Part shown: positions 46,307 to 55,805 of the stretch, in pieces | Position numbering within the stretch: the first letter of the stretch is position 1 | Layout of the letters: every line of letters begins with the position of its first letter | Source of the DNA: Fretibacter rubidus | GTDB taxonomy: Bacteria > Pseudomonadota > Alphaproteobacteria > Caulobacterales > Maricaulaceae | DNA length: 64,000 nt | Direction: 5' to 3' | Assembly (NCBI RefSeq): GCF_041429785.1 | Contig: NZ_CP163423.1 | Coordinates: forward strand, 1,302,001-1,366,000 | Position numbers and translations under genes: made by a program | The notes under the pieces: model-generated | Seen by the model: the letters and a program-made list of their open reading frames with translations, nothing else | What the model was told of the DNA's origin: nothing | Databases searched by the model: none

Positions 46307-48124
46307 GTGAGCAATAATACAGCACAAAGTCTGGCAAAAGACGAAACGGGCTTTCGCTCTGTTGTCGGTAAGGCCGTCATGGATGCGCGTGGGGCGCTTA
46401 TGGGGGTCGGCTGGTTTTCTGCCTTTATCAATATATTGATGCTGACAGGCCCGCTTTACATGCTGCAAGTCTATGACCGCGTCCTCATCAGTGCGTCTGT
46501 TCCGACTTTAGTCTCGCTATCGGTCCTTATGGTGGCGATGTTTGCTTTTATGGGCTTTTTAGAATTTTGCCGTTCGCGCGTGTTGCTCCGCGTTGCGGAT
46601 AAGGTCGAACGGGATTTGGGCGGCCGCACATTTGATGCTTGGATGAACCACGGCATTGCGGGCAAAAGCGCAGCTCGAATTGCACCACTGAACGATGTTT
46701 CGACCCTAAAACAGTTTCTTTCAGGCAATGCGCCGGGCACATTTTTCGATATTCCTTGGGTTGTTATCTATATCTTCGTTATATTTCTTTTGCATTGGAT
46801 GCTCGGTGTGTTTGCTGTGATCGGCACACTGATTATCCTCGTTGTCGCCGTCTATAACGAAGTGTCAACGCGCAAGCCGTCGGTTGAAGCGATGAAATTT
46901 CGCCGCGCCGAACAGAGCTTTGCCTTACAGAGCCACCGCAATACTGACGCCATTACAGCGATGGGGATGGGGGCCAATATGCGCAGCCGCTGGCAGGATA
47001 TTAACCAGCAAGGCGCGGTAGACGCCCAACGTGCAGGTGACCGCGCCGCCAATGCCAGTTCATTGACCAAAGCGCTACGCATGATGGTGCAATCAGGCAT
47101 TTTAGGGCTTGGTGGATATTTGGCGGTGAAACAAGTCGTAACGCCGGGGACAATGATTGCGGGTTCTATCATTTTAGGGCGTGCCCTTGCGCCCGTGCAA
47201 ATGTCCATCGGTCAATGGCGCTCTTTTAACGCAGCGCGGGAAGCTTACGCCCGGCTAAACGCTTTTTATAAAATGGTGCCTGATAACACAGATAGTCTTA
47301 GCCTGCCTGAACCTAAGGGGCAGTTGGATGTGGAACATGTGTTCGCGGGCCCGCCCGGTGCAACGCAGGCCGTATTGTCGGATTTGAACTTCTCCTTGCA
47401 GCCAGGTGACGGCCTTGGCGTGATTGGCCCGTCTGCGGCGGGTAAGTCCACGCTTGCGCGTCTACTTGTTGGACTGTGGTCTCCGCAAAAGGGTGCCATT
47501 CGTCTTGACCGTGCCAGTTTCGAGCAATGGAACCGTGCTGAACTTGGCCCGTATATTGGTTATGTCCCGCAAGAGGTCGAGTTATTCGACGGCACGATTG
47601 CGGAAAACATTTCGCGTTTCACGGCCAATGCCACGCCTGAAGCCATTGTCGAGGCCGCGCAAATGGCTGATGTTCATTCCATGATCTTGGGGCTGGAGAA
47701 CGGTTATGACACGCGGATCGGAGAGGGCGGCGCTGTGCTGTCTGGTGGCCAGACACAACGTATCGCACTCGCGAGAGCTCTTTACGGCAAACCGAAGCTG
47801 TTAGTGTTGGATGAACCCAACTCGAACCTTGATTCCGACGGCGATGCGGCGCTATCGCGCGCGATTAAGTTGCTGCGTAAGCAAGGCTCAACTGTGATTG
47901 TTATGGCGCACCGCCCTAGTGCAATCTCTGCGGTTGATAAGCTTTTGATGTTAAAAGACGGTCGCCAAGTGGCCTTTGGCCCCAAGGACGAAGTCTTGAA
48001 ATCGGTCACCAAATCAGTGCCGCAAACAACCAAGCCTCGCCCTGCGCCGCCAGCAAAAATACCGAGCACGTCCACAACAGGCGGCCCCGCGATGCAAATC
48101 CGTAAACCCGGAGCCCCGTCATGA
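46307..48124 (+). CDS. Type I secretion ABC exporter (PrtD-like)
   Basis: The 605-residue half-transporter has an N-terminal membrane domain (segments from about residue 35 to 300) and a C-terminal ATPase with Walker A GPSAAGKSTLARLL, signature LSGGQTQRIALARAL and Walker B LLVLDEPNSNLD. This is the PrtD/HlyB-like branch that exports RTX-type proteins with C-terminal signals. The start is the GTG at 46307. The adaptor gene follows with 4 nt overlap; no substrate or TolC gene is in the window. Confidence 0.93.
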   Translation: MSNNTAQSLAKDETGFRSVVGKAVMDARGALMGVGWFSAFINILMLTGPLYMLQVYDRVLISASVPTLVSLSVLMVAMFAFMGFLEFCRSRVLLRVADKVERDLGGRTFDAWMNHGIAGKSAARIAPLNDVSTLKQFLSGNAPGTFFDIPWVVIYIFVIFLLHWMLGVFAVIGTLIILVVAVYNEVSTRKPSVEAMKFRRAEQSFALQSHRNTDAITAMGMGANMRSRWQDINQQGAVDAQRAGDRAANASSLTKALRMMVQSGILGLGGYLAVKQVVTPGTMIAGSIILGRALAPVQMSIGQWRSFNAAREAYARLNAFYKMVPDNTDSLSLPEPKGQLDVEHVFAGPPGATQAVLSDLNFSLQPGDGLGVIGPSAAGKSTLARLLVGLWSPQKGAIRLDRASFEQWNRAELGPYIGYVPQEVELFDGTIAENISRFTANATPEAIVEAAQMADVHSMILGLENGYDTRIGEGGAVLSGGQTQRIALARALYGKPKLLVLDEPNSNLDSDGDAALSRAIKLLRKQGSTVIVMAHRPSAISAVDKLLMLKDGRQVAFGPKDEVLKSVTKSVPQTTKPRPAPPAKIPSTSTTGGPAMQIRKPGAPS

Positions 48125-49464
48125 ATGTTCCGCTGAATATGGAAGACTTGCAAATGAGCTTAAACCAGCCGTCTTCTAAGGATGACCAGCCGCATAAAAG
48201 CTTTCTGCGTATTGGTTATATCGCCATTGCGATGTTGGCTGTGGCCGTTGTTGTGTGGACATTTATGCCCATTCAAGGTGCCGTCATTGCCAGTGGTTCT
48301 GTTGTGGTTGAAACCAAGCCCAAGGTTATCCAGCATTTAGATGGAGGCATTATCGCCCAGATCCCCGTCAAAGATGGTGACCTTGTCAAACAAGGCGATG
48401 TTTTGATGCGGCTTGACCCTACGGTCATTGAAGCCAATCAAGACCTTGTTAGCGCGCGATATTCCGAAGCCCAAGCCCGCGTTGCCCGCCTAGAGGCGGA
48501 GCGTGATAATCGTCGGTCTATTGCCTTTCCTGATAACTTATTAACGCGTGCTGATGACCCGATTGTGGCCGAGGCGATTGATGGTCAAACCAAACTGTTT
48601 AATGCCCGACGTCGCGGCGCACTTGGCCTTGTGCAACAGTTGCAGCAACGCATCGCCCAGTCCCAAGACCAAATTGACGGCTTAAACGGCCTTATTGCGT
48701 CAAAGGCTGAGCAGTCGAAATTAATTGCCAATGAGTTGGTTGACCTTCGCGAAGGGGTAACGCGCGGCGTTGTTCCGCGTATGCGTGTGACATCTATGGA
48801 GCGTGAACAAGCCCGTATTCAAGGCGATACCGCTAGCCATTATTCAGAGATTGCCCGCATCCGTAATTCTATCACAGAGCTTGAGACACAGATATTGCAA
48901 CTTCGCAAAGACCGTCTTGAGGAAGTCCTGTCAGAACTTCGCCAAGCTCAAACAGAAAAGAGCGACTTACGTGAGCAATTGGTTACGGCAACAGATCAAG
49001 CCGAGCGCATTGACGTGCTGTCGCCCGTTGACGGCGCAGTTCATAATTTGTCCATGACGACAATTGGCGGTGTCGTCGCCCCCGGTATGGAAATCATGCA
49101 AATCATACCCTTAGGCGACAAATTGATTGTCGAAGCCCAAGTGCAGGTCGCTGATATTGATCAGATTTACCCAGGTCAAATTGGTAATGTGCGTCTCTCT
49201 GCATTTAACGCACGCCGCACGCCAGAGCTTAAGGGCACTGTGTTACAAGCATCGCCCGACCGCCTTATCGATCCTGTTACGGGCGCGCCCTATTTTGCGG
49301 TCCGTATTGAAATACCCCAAGCAGAACTCGACCGTCTTGGTGGATTAAATCTTGTTCCAGGCATGCCTGCAGAGATATTCTTGCAAACAGAGAAACGCTC
49401 TGTGATGGACTATATCCTACGCCCCGCGATTGATGCCATGAGCCATGGCTTGCGCGAGGAGTAG
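48121..49464 (+). CDS. Type I secretion HlyD-family periplasmic adaptor
   Basis: This 447-residue membrane-fusion protein has one N-terminal membrane segment (IGYIAIAMLAVAVVVWTFM), a lipoyl-like half (VIQHLDGGIIAQIPVKDGD), a long coiled-coil hairpin (about residues 120-290) and the second half of the beta-barrel (IDVLSPVDGAVHNLSMTTIG; LNLVPGMPAEIFLQTEKRSV). It pairs with the preceding ABC exporter (ATGA overlap). Confidence 0.93.
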   Translation: MNVPLNMEDLQMSLNQPSSKDDQPHKSFLRIGYIAIAMLAVAVVVWTFMPIQGAVIASGSVVVETKPKVIQHLDGGIIAQIPVKDGDLVKQGDVLMRLDPTVIEANQDLVSARYSEAQARVARLEAERDNRRSIAFPDNLLTRADDPIVAEAIDGQTKLFNARRRGALGLVQQLQQRIAQSQDQIDGLNGLIASKAEQSKLIANELVDLREGVTRGVVPRMRVTSMEREQARIQGDTASHYSEIARIRNSITELETQILQLRKDRLEEVLSELRQAQTEKSDLREQLVTATDQAERIDVLSPVDGAVHNLSMTTIGGVVAPGMEIMQIIPLGDKLIVEAQVQVADIDQIYPGQIGNVRLSAFNARRTPELKGTVLQASPDRLIDPVTGAPYFAVRIEIPQAELDRLGGLNLVPGMPAEIFLQTEKRSVMDYILRPAIDAMSHGLREE

Positions 49465-49477
49465 GGGAAAGTTTACG

Positions 49478-50425
49478 CTAATTAGAGGCAGGCGTATCAT
49501 CCGCATCGTCGCTGCCGCTAGCAATAACCCCGATAAGACCACCGCCTAGGGCAATTGCACCAAGTGTCATTGGAAGGCTAAGGCCTGACGTGGCTGCACT
49601 GGCGCTTGCGCCAGCACTGCTCGTGGCTGCCTTAGAGACGCCGACAACGTTTAAATCAGGGCTGACATTAAAGGCCATGGTGTCTGGCCCAACATTAGGA
49701 ACGGTGCGCAGTTGTTCGCTGAATGAGACAAAAGTCTCATCATTATCAGCGCTGATTGAAATTGGCGGCGTTGTCTTATTAAGTACTAAGACGGCTTTGC
49801 CGACTTCATTTATGTCCACTGTGCCGCCTTCATTCGTAACACGAATACGACCGACATTATTATTACCGATACGATCAGTGCCCGGGCCGCGCAAAATAAA
49901 TAGCGATACACCAGCCGGATCGACACGTACGCCGTTCGGGACCAATCCACGATTTTGAGCGTAAGCCGCCGCTTGTAACCCGACCAGGCCCTCGACGATT
50001 GTGCCGCGAATACCTAGCGATGCAACGGGTGAATTAATTGTCACGGCATCGGGATTGGATTTTGAAATCGCGCCAGACATAAACCGGAACATGCCTTTGG
50101 TCACGGTGGCCGATAACGTGTTGTCGGCTTTGGCGGGGTCATAAACAAATGTATCGATGACTAAGTCACAATCCGGGCCAACAGTAAATGTCGTGCGGTC
50201 TTTCAGTGTGATTTGAAGCGTGCTTGAACGGGCTGTGTTGACGGCGTCTTGCAAACGGATGGGATCGCTGATAATGGCGTCCCTCGCATCGGTCTCACCT
50301 GATTGTACGGTAACATCGCCTTTGACGGCTGAGTTTACGCCGATGGCCTCTTGGGCGCTAGCAGGCGCCGATAAGGCGATAATTGATAGAAGCGCGATAA
50401 CGCTGATAGAGTATTTAAATGTCAT
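49478..50425 (-). CDS. Exported FecR-domain protein
   Basis: A 315-residue protein with a signal peptide (VIALLSIIALSAPASA), a FecR-like beta domain (VTVQSGETDARDAI; LQITLKDRTTFTVGPDCDLVI; VTKGMFRFMSGAISKSNPDA) and a C-terminal hydrophobic anchor (TLGAIALGGGLIGVIASGSDD). Many alphaproteobacteria have such periplasmic FecR proteins beside type I secretion genes. It forms an operon with the upstream TPR protein and converges with the HlyD gene at 13 nt. Confidence 0.85.
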   Translation of the reverse strand: MTFKYSISVIALLSIIALSAPASAQEAIGVNSAVKGDVTVQSGETDARDAIISDPIRLQDAVNTARSSTLQITLKDRTTFTVGPDCDLVIDTFVYDPAKADNTLSATVTKGMFRFMSGAISKSNPDAVTINSPVASLGIRGTIVEGLVGLQAAAYAQNRGLVPNGVRVDPAGVSLFILRGPGTDRIGNNNVGRIRVTNEGGTVDINEVGKAVLVLNKTTPPISISADNDETFVSFSEQLRTVPNVGPDTMAFNVSPDLNVVGVSKAATSSAGASASAATSGLSLPMTLGAIALGGGLIGVIASGSDDADDTPASN

Positions 50426-50438
50426 AGCTTTTCCCCAA

Positions 50439-50804
50439 TTATGATTTCACGCGCTGTTGTAGCGCGGCAAGTGTTTTAGCGTTATCCGGGCTCAACGTGC
50501 GGTTTGTGAGGATATCAAGTTCTCGCTTTGCCGCTTTTTTATCATCAAGCATGACTAAGACTTTAGCGTAAAGCAGCCGCACAGAATCAAGATTGGGTTT
50601 GGAGAGCAATAAGCGCTCTAATGTGCTTGCCGCATCAAGAAGGTCGCCCGCTTCCATTTGTTGTGTCGCATAAGCAAGGTTTAGGGCGGCATCATCGGGT
50701 GCTGCGTAAACTTGTTCAAATGATATGTCTTTTCCGTGGGCAGCACTGCCCAATAATCCAACACAGACTGTTGCAAATGCAAATTGACGTATAATTCTGA
50801 CCAT
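50439..50804 (-). CDS. Small exported TPR-like protein
   Basis: About 121 residues with a signal peptide (QFAFATVCVGLLGSAAHG) and a helical, TPR-like body: AALNLAYATQQMEAGDLLDA, TLERLLLSKPNLDSVRLLYA, KAAKRELDILTNRTL. The chosen ATG at 50804 has GGGGGAA upstream; the frame extends to 50882. It is 13 nt before the FecR gene, a pairing seen with secretion-related clusters; a role in assembling or sensing a cell-surface product is inferred. Confidence 0.8.
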   Translation of the reverse strand: MVRIIRQFAFATVCVGLLGSAAHGKDISFEQVYAAPDDAALNLAYATQQMEAGDLLDAASTLERLLLSKPNLDSVRLLYAKVLVMLDDKKAAKRELDILTNRTLSPDNAKTLAALQQRVKS

Positions 50805-50889
50805 GATTCCCCCTAACGGTTTCAGATACGAGATGGCGCTACCATATAGGCAGACTATTACCAAATCCGTGACGACCGTCACGCGAATA

Positions 50890-51363
50890 TTAACGCCCCG
50901 TATTAATGCGCGGCGGGTATCCGTTCCAGCGTTTGATGGTTTTCATAACCAATGAAGACTGTATGCGGCTTACGTGGGGTAGGGCCGAAATCACTTGGCG
51001 GTAAACGCGTTCATAGGCGTCTGTATCAGGGGCTGCGACTTTCATTAGGTAATCCGCCGACCCGGTCATGAGATGGCATTCCAAGACTTCGGGGCGGGCG
51101 AGGGCGGCTTTCTCAAATGCGGCTAGCACAGCTTCGGATTGGCTTTCTAAGGATATCTCCACATAAAACGTCATGACATAGCCAAGCGCTTTACCGTTGA
51201 GCCGCGCAGCATAGCGTTCGATGACGCCGCGGACTTCTAATATGCCGATACGGCGATGACAGGCAGATGGCGAGAGGCCAACTTGCCCCGATATATCGGC
51301 AATTGTCTGTCGGCAATCACTTTGTAATGCATCGAGTATTTTTTGGTCTATTGCATCAATCAT
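50890..51363 (-). CDS. Lrp/AsnC family regulator
   Basis: The 157-residue protein has the Lrp helix-turn-helix (IDQKILDALQSDCRQTIADI then QVGLSPSACHRRIGILE) and RAM domain (CHLMTGSADYLMKVAAPD). It is divergent from alanine dehydrogenase with 131 nt between, the usual AldR/ald arrangement, so it probably controls ald in response to alanine. Confidence 0.93.
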   Translation of the reverse strand: MIDAIDQKILDALQSDCRQTIADISGQVGLSPSACHRRIGILEVRGVIERYAARLNGKALGYVMTFYVEISLESQSEAVLAAFEKAALARPEVLECHLMTGSADYLMKVAAPDTDAYERVYRQVISALPHVSRIQSSLVMKTIKRWNGYPPRINTGR

Positions 51364-51371
51364 CGTAAATA

Positions 51372-51412
51372 ATCCTATTATTTATTTGTTTGTCTATATT
51401 TCATCCTATTAT
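51372..51412. promoter_or_regulatory. Direct repeats in the Lrp-ald intergenic region
   Basis: ATCCTATTAT occurs at 51372-51381 and again at 51403-51412, 31 bp apart (about three helical turns), in a very AT-rich divergent promoter. This spacing suits cooperative binding of an Lrp-type octamer. Confidence 0.5.
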
Positions 51413-51494
51413 ATTATATAAATATCGATAATTTTGAGAAAAATAAGCAGAATTATTGGGCTATATCGTTCTCATAATTTATTGGAGAGAAGCT

Positions 51495-52607
51495 ATGTTG
51501 ATCGGTGTCCCAAAGGAAATCAAAGTTCACGAATACCGCGTTGGATTGACGCCTGAATCTGTCGCAGAATTGGTGCTTGATGGCCATCAAATTATTGTTG
51601 AGACGGGCGCGGGCGTCGGCATCGGCGCTGATGATGCGCAATATGCGGCTTCTGGGGCAGAGATTGTGGCGGATGCGAAGACCGTGTTTGCGCGCGCCGA
51701 TATGATTGTGAAAGTCAAAGAGCCGCAAGCTGTCGAATGTGCGATGCTGCGACCTGGGCAAATCCTTTATACTTATCTGCATCTGGCACCTGATCCCGAA
51801 CAAACCAAAGCGCTGATAAAGTCGGGTGCGGTTTGTATTGCTTATGAAACTGTCACAGACGCTTATGGCGACCTGCCGCTCCTAACGCCTATGTCACAAG
51901 TTGCGGGGCGTCTTGCGACACAGGTTGGGGCGACGGCTTTGCAAAAAGTGGGAGGCGGTCGCGGCGTTCTTATGGGCGGTGTGCCGGGTGTTGCGCCAGC
52001 GAAAGTGGTTGTGATTGGCGGCGGCGATGTCGGTTTTAACGCAGCGCAAATGGCAGTCGGTATGCAAGCCGACGTCACCATCCTAGACCGCAATAATATT
52101 GTGATGGAGCGTCTAAACTATCACTTTGAAAACCGGGCCAAAGTTGTCCGCTCGACACCGGCTGTGCTGGCAGAACTTATCAAAACGGCTGACCTTGTCA
52201 TTGGTGCCGTATTAATTCCGGGGGCAGCTGCGCCAAAGCTTATCACGCGAGAGATGTTATCGACCATGATGGACGGCTCTGTGATAGTCGATGTCGCGAT
52301 TGACCAAGGCGGTTGTTTCGAGACGTCAAAGCCGACAACCCATGCAGACCCGACTTATGTCGTGGACGGTGTTGTGCATTATTGCGTGGCCAATATGCCT
52401 GGCGCTGTGGCGCGCACATCGACCTACGCGCTAAACGCGGCGACATTGGGCCATGCTAAAAAAATTGCAAAGCTGGGCTGGAAAGAGGCAATGCGCGAAG
52501 ATGCCCATTTGCTAGACGGTTTGAACGTTTGCGAGGGTCAACTCACCTATGCCGCCGTGGGTGAAGCGCTGGGCATAGACACGGTCGACGCGGCATCTTG
52601 CTTATAA
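51495..52607 (+). CDS. ald: Alanine dehydrogenase
   Basis: The 370-residue NAD enzyme interconverts L-alanine and pyruvate plus ammonium. Sequence marks: MLIGVPKEIKVHEYRVGLTP, MIVKVKEPQAVE, the dinucleotide motif VVIGGGDVGFNAAQMAVG, and VDVAIDQGGCFETSKPTTH. The frame opens at 51456, but ATG 51495 has GGAGAG upstream and the family N-terminus. Divergent from the Lrp regulator. Confidence 0.96.
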   Translation: MLIGVPKEIKVHEYRVGLTPESVAELVLDGHQIIVETGAGVGIGADDAQYAASGAEIVADAKTVFARADMIVKVKEPQAVECAMLRPGQILYTYLHLAPDPEQTKALIKSGAVCIAYETVTDAYGDLPLLTPMSQVAGRLATQVGATALQKVGGGRGVLMGGVPGVAPAKVVVIGGGDVGFNAAQMAVGMQADVTILDRNNIVMERLNYHFENRAKVVRSTPAVLAELIKTADLVIGAVLIPGAAAPKLITREMLSTMMDGSVIVDVAIDQGGCFETSKPTTHADPTYVVDGVVHYCVANMPGAVARTSTYALNAATLGHAKKIAKLGWKEAMREDAHLLDGLNVCEGQLTYAAVGEALGIDTVDAASCL

Positions 52608-52632
52608 GGGTTTAATTTGGCACGGATGGGGC

Positions 52633-53445
52633 ATGACTCTCGCCGTGCCAGACCATTTTAAATCAATTCTAAATGAGCGCTTATCCGTCCAGCCGTGGAT
52701 GGACGCGCAACTCTCGCGCCTGCCTGGTGTGAAACCGTTGGGTGATACATCTTGGCTTATCCGTGACGCGGTGTTTGAGCAGCAAATGGCTTACCGCGAT
52801 TACCTGCTGGAGACGCACCGCGCGTGTGTTTTTCAAACCTTAGCGGGTCATGAGGACGTGTTTGAAGAGGTGCGCGATATAGTCATCGCTGACTGCGGTT
52901 TTGGGTTACACGGCAGCGACATTTCGCGACCAGATGGTATTCATATTAATAAAGACGCTGACCACCCCTTGGTCATCGCGGGGCGCCTCACGCAATTGGA
53001 TTTATGTGTGTTGGCGGATATAGAGGGGATTTATAGGGTGATAGGGGCGGTTCTCTGTTTTCCAAGTTCTTGGACACTGTCCCAAAAAATTGGGCGCAGC
53101 CTTGGTGATATACATTCACCAGTCGATGAATATAACGCAGCGATAGACAAATCTGTTAATCGGATGCTTCGTGCGGTGACTGTTAACCGCCCGCTATGGC
53201 GCGCCAATAACCTAATCTACACAGACCCTGATTTGCATCAGCCCCGCCCCGAGGGTGTCGCAAAACCCATCCACCCAACAGCCCCGCGTTTCGTTCGTGT
53301 AGAACGACAAAGCTTCGTGAGATTGCCGAAGACAGGCGCGGTTATCTTTGGCATCCATACGAGCATTGTGCCTGCGCAAACGCTTACAAAAGAGAGCCAC
53401 AGCGCACTTGCTGCAATCAAGCCTAATGTGAAGCCTAAGCCTTAA
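52633..53445 (+). CDS. DUF3445 / haem-dependent oxidative N-demethylase-like protein
   Basis: The 270-residue protein resembles DUF3445 proteins, linked to haem-dependent oxidative N-demethylases: VQPWMDAQLSRLPGVKPL, LDLCVLADIEGIYRVIGAVL, CFPSSWTLSQKIGRSLGDIH.PV and NRPLWRANNLIY, and a C-terminal VERQSFVRLPKTGAVIFGI. It lies 25 nt after ald on the same strand. Which amine it acts on is unknown. Confidence 0.8.
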   Translation: MTLAVPDHFKSILNERLSVQPWMDAQLSRLPGVKPLGDTSWLIRDAVFEQQMAYRDYLLETHRACVFQTLAGHEDVFEEVRDIVIADCGFGLHGSDISRPDGIHINKDADHPLVIAGRLTQLDLCVLADIEGIYRVIGAVLCFPSSWTLSQKIGRSLGDIHSPVDEYNAAIDKSVNRMLRAVTVNRPLWRANNLIYTDPDLHQPRPEGVAKPIHPTAPRFVRVERQSFVRLPKTGAVIFGIHTSIVPAQTLTKESHSALAAIKPNVKPKP

Positions 53446-53509
53446 ACGGCCAACCCACTTGCCACCTTATGCAATTTCTTGCATATTAGCGCAAACAGAG
53501 GAGGATCCC

Positions 53510-54361
53510 ATGAACGCGCAGACTGAAACAAGTGCTATGACTGCAGATGCAGGCTTTAATATCCCAGACCCGACGACGATTGAACGCGCGCATGGTAAAG
53601 TTTCAGACGCAGAATGGGCGGCGCGTGTAGAATTGGCCGCAACCTACCGCTTGTGCGGGCTTTACGGGTGGACGGACTTGGTCTTTACGCACATCTCCTA
53701 CAAACTACCTGATGAGCCCAATGAGAAGGGCGAAATGGAGCCCCGCTTTTTAATAAACCCATATGGAGTCATGTTTGACGAAATGACCGCGTCAGCTTTA
53801 GTTAAAATCGATATGGACGGTAAAATTTGCCAAGACACGCCGTATTTTGTCAATCCAGCGGGCTTTACGATTCACAGTGCGGTTCACGGCGCACGTCCTG
53901 ATGCTAAATGCGTTATTCATGTCCACACGCCTTACGGTATGGCGGTATCGGCGCAGAAAAAAGGTCTGCGGCGTTACACACAAATGTCCATGCAAGTGCA
54001 TGATGATTTGGCCTATCACGACTATGAAGGTATCGCGCTAGAGCTTGACGAGCGTGAACGCCTCGTGGCTAATCTTGGCTCTAAATCGTTGATGATGTTG
54101 CGCAATCACGGAACGCTGACATGCGGGCCAAGCTGCGGCACAGCCTTTCTTCGCATGTATTTTTTAGAAAATGCCTGTAAAGCGCAGATATTCGCGCAAA
54201 GCGTTGGGTCAGAAGATCAATTAATAGAAGAGCCAGAAGCCATGGGTGCGCGTGTTTATCAACAGGGCGCGGCAGCTTTCGTTCCGGGTCTGGGCGATAA
54301 TTTGGTTTGGCCGGGGTTGATCCGAAAACTGGCGCGGACAAACCCAGGGCACGACCATTAA
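53510..54361 (+). CDS. Class II aldolase/adducin family protein
   Basis: A 283-residue cytoplasmic protein with the class II aldolase fold: YRLCGLYGWTDLVFTHIS, the metal histidines in VHGARPDAKCVIHVHTPYG, and LRNHGTLTCGPSCGTAFLRM. The group includes L-fuculose-phosphate aldolase and decarboxylase-like members; the substrate is not clear. The ATG at 53510 has AGGAGG upstream; the frame opens at 53459. It converges with the M48 gene at 4 nt. Confidence 0.9.
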   Translation: MNAQTETSAMTADAGFNIPDPTTIERAHGKVSDAEWAARVELAATYRLCGLYGWTDLVFTHISYKLPDEPNEKGEMEPRFLINPYGVMFDEMTASALVKIDMDGKICQDTPYFVNPAGFTIHSAVHGARPDAKCVIHVHTPYGMAVSAQKKGLRRYTQMSMQVHDDLAYHDYEGIALELDERERLVANLGSKSLMMLRNHGTLTCGPSCGTAFLRMYFLENACKAQIFAQSVGSEDQLIEEPEAMGARVYQQGAAAFVPGLGDNLVWPGLIRKLARTNPGHDH

Positions 54362-54365
54362 CGGT

Positions 54366-55799
54366 TTAGGGCTTCGTATCCGTCTTTCGTCCGCGTAGTT
54401 TCGGAACGGGGCCCTTTTTGACTGTTTTTGTTGATTGAGAAGGCAGAGACGTAATCGCTATCACGCGCCCGCTATTATCGCGTTCATCGACTTTGATAGA
54501 CGGGGGCTTCGCTTTATTTGATTGTATCTGACCACTGAGCGCAGGGCTCGGCGCGAGATCTAGCTGACTGACAATACTGGTCATACGCATAACTGTTAAA
54601 AGCTGAAGTCCCACAAACAATAAAAACCCTATCAGTAACATGCGTCCGACTTTGGGGCTGATACCAAAGGCATTGGTCTTGCTGTCGGCATTAACGCGGT
54701 CAATCAAGTTCCGGCGGTAAAAGGGTTTGGGCGGCGTGACGGCGGCTTGGGCGGCCATATGCTGCGCGCGACCAAATGCGGGCTTCGCAGTGCCGAATGT
54801 TTGTGTGTTGTAAGCGACAATCTGACTGCGGCTGCGGCTGTCATTGCGCGGCGCTTGGCCATGGACCATGCTGCCTGATAATTGGGTCAGTACAGCAATG
54901 CGTTCACTTATTGGCGGATGCGTAGCAAAACTGCCCTCTACAGCGCCGTCAATCATCATGGCATCGGCCATTGGGTCTAGGCCCTCAATCGTGCTACGCC
55001 CATTTATTTTATGAAGGGCAGAAATCAACGCCCCCGGGTTATGCGTAAGGCGCACAGCTTCCGCATCCGCGATAAATTCTCGGGATGACGCGATCAAAAG
55101 TCGCGAAACCTTTGTGATTGTGCCCGCCACATTCATCGCAAAATTAAACATCAATAGCATAAACAAAAGCGGTAAGAACAAAATCAGTAAGAAGGCTGAT
55201 TTACCCCCGCGGAACTTAAACGGATTAATATTATTGAGCATATCCACAGTGCCCATAGATGCATTGGCAACCGCCATCATCTGCATGTCACCATTCATAA
55301 TATGGGCGATTTCATGCGCGATAACGGCAGAAAGCTCGTCATCGTCAAGCGCATTTAATAGGCCTTGGGTCACGACGACGGTCGCATGTGATTTTGACAA
55401 ACCACAGGCAAACGCGTTCAAGGCCTCATGCGGAATAACCCCGACTGCGGGGATGGGCACGCCGGCCGCTATTGCGTGATTGGTTACAATAGACACTAAA
55501 CGGGGATGGGTGTTTTGGCTGACATCTTCAAAGCCAACAGATGATTTCATCAGGCTAGTATGCAAATGATAACGCATGGCGAATAACATGGCGCTAACCA
55601 CAAAGGCCTGTAAACCCCACGCTTTAAGGTACCGAATGGGCGCGACAAAGATGAAATTGGTTTCGCCGCCCAGCATGATGGGCACAGTCATCAAGACGCC
55701 TATCGCAATTTGACAGGCGATAGCAAAACCAGAGAATAAAACTATCGACCGGCCATGGTTTTGCTGAACATGACCATAAAACCCGTTAACGCGAAGCAT
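54366..55799 (-). CDS. M48 family membrane metallopeptidase (HtpX-like)
   Basis: The 477-residue protein has two N-terminal membrane segments, the HExxH zinc motif in VIAHEIAHIMNGD, another hydrophobic pair (SAFLLILFLPLLFMLLMF), and the third ligand in SREFIADAEAVRLT. A C-terminal tail carries one more membrane segment (MLLIGFLLFVGLQLLTVM) and a basic end. It probably cleaves damaged membrane proteins. It lies 6 nt after LemA in the same operon. Confidence 0.9.
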   Translation of the reverse strand: MLRVNGFYGHVQQNHGRSIVLFSGFAIACQIAIGVLMTVPIMLGGETNFIFVAPIRYLKAWGLQAFVVSAMLFAMRYHLHTSLMKSSVGFEDVSQNTHPRLVSIVTNHAIAAGVPIPAVGVIPHEALNAFACGLSKSHATVVVTQGLLNALDDDELSAVIAHEIAHIMNGDMQMMAVANASMGTVDMLNNINPFKFRGGKSAFLLILFLPLLFMLLMFNFAMNVAGTITKVSRLLIASSREFIADAEAVRLTHNPGALISALHKINGRSTIEGLDPMADAMMIDGAVEGSFATHPPISERIAVLTQLSGSMVHGQAPRNDSRSRSQIVAYNTQTFGTAKPAFGRAQHMAAQAAVTPPKPFYRRNLIDRVNADSKTNAFGISPKVGRMLLIGFLLFVGLQLLTVMRMTSIVSQLDLAPSPALSGQIQSNKAKPPSIKVDERDNSGRVIAITSLPSQSTKTVKKGPVPKLRGRKTDTKP

Positions 55800-55805
55800 T
55801 ATGTT

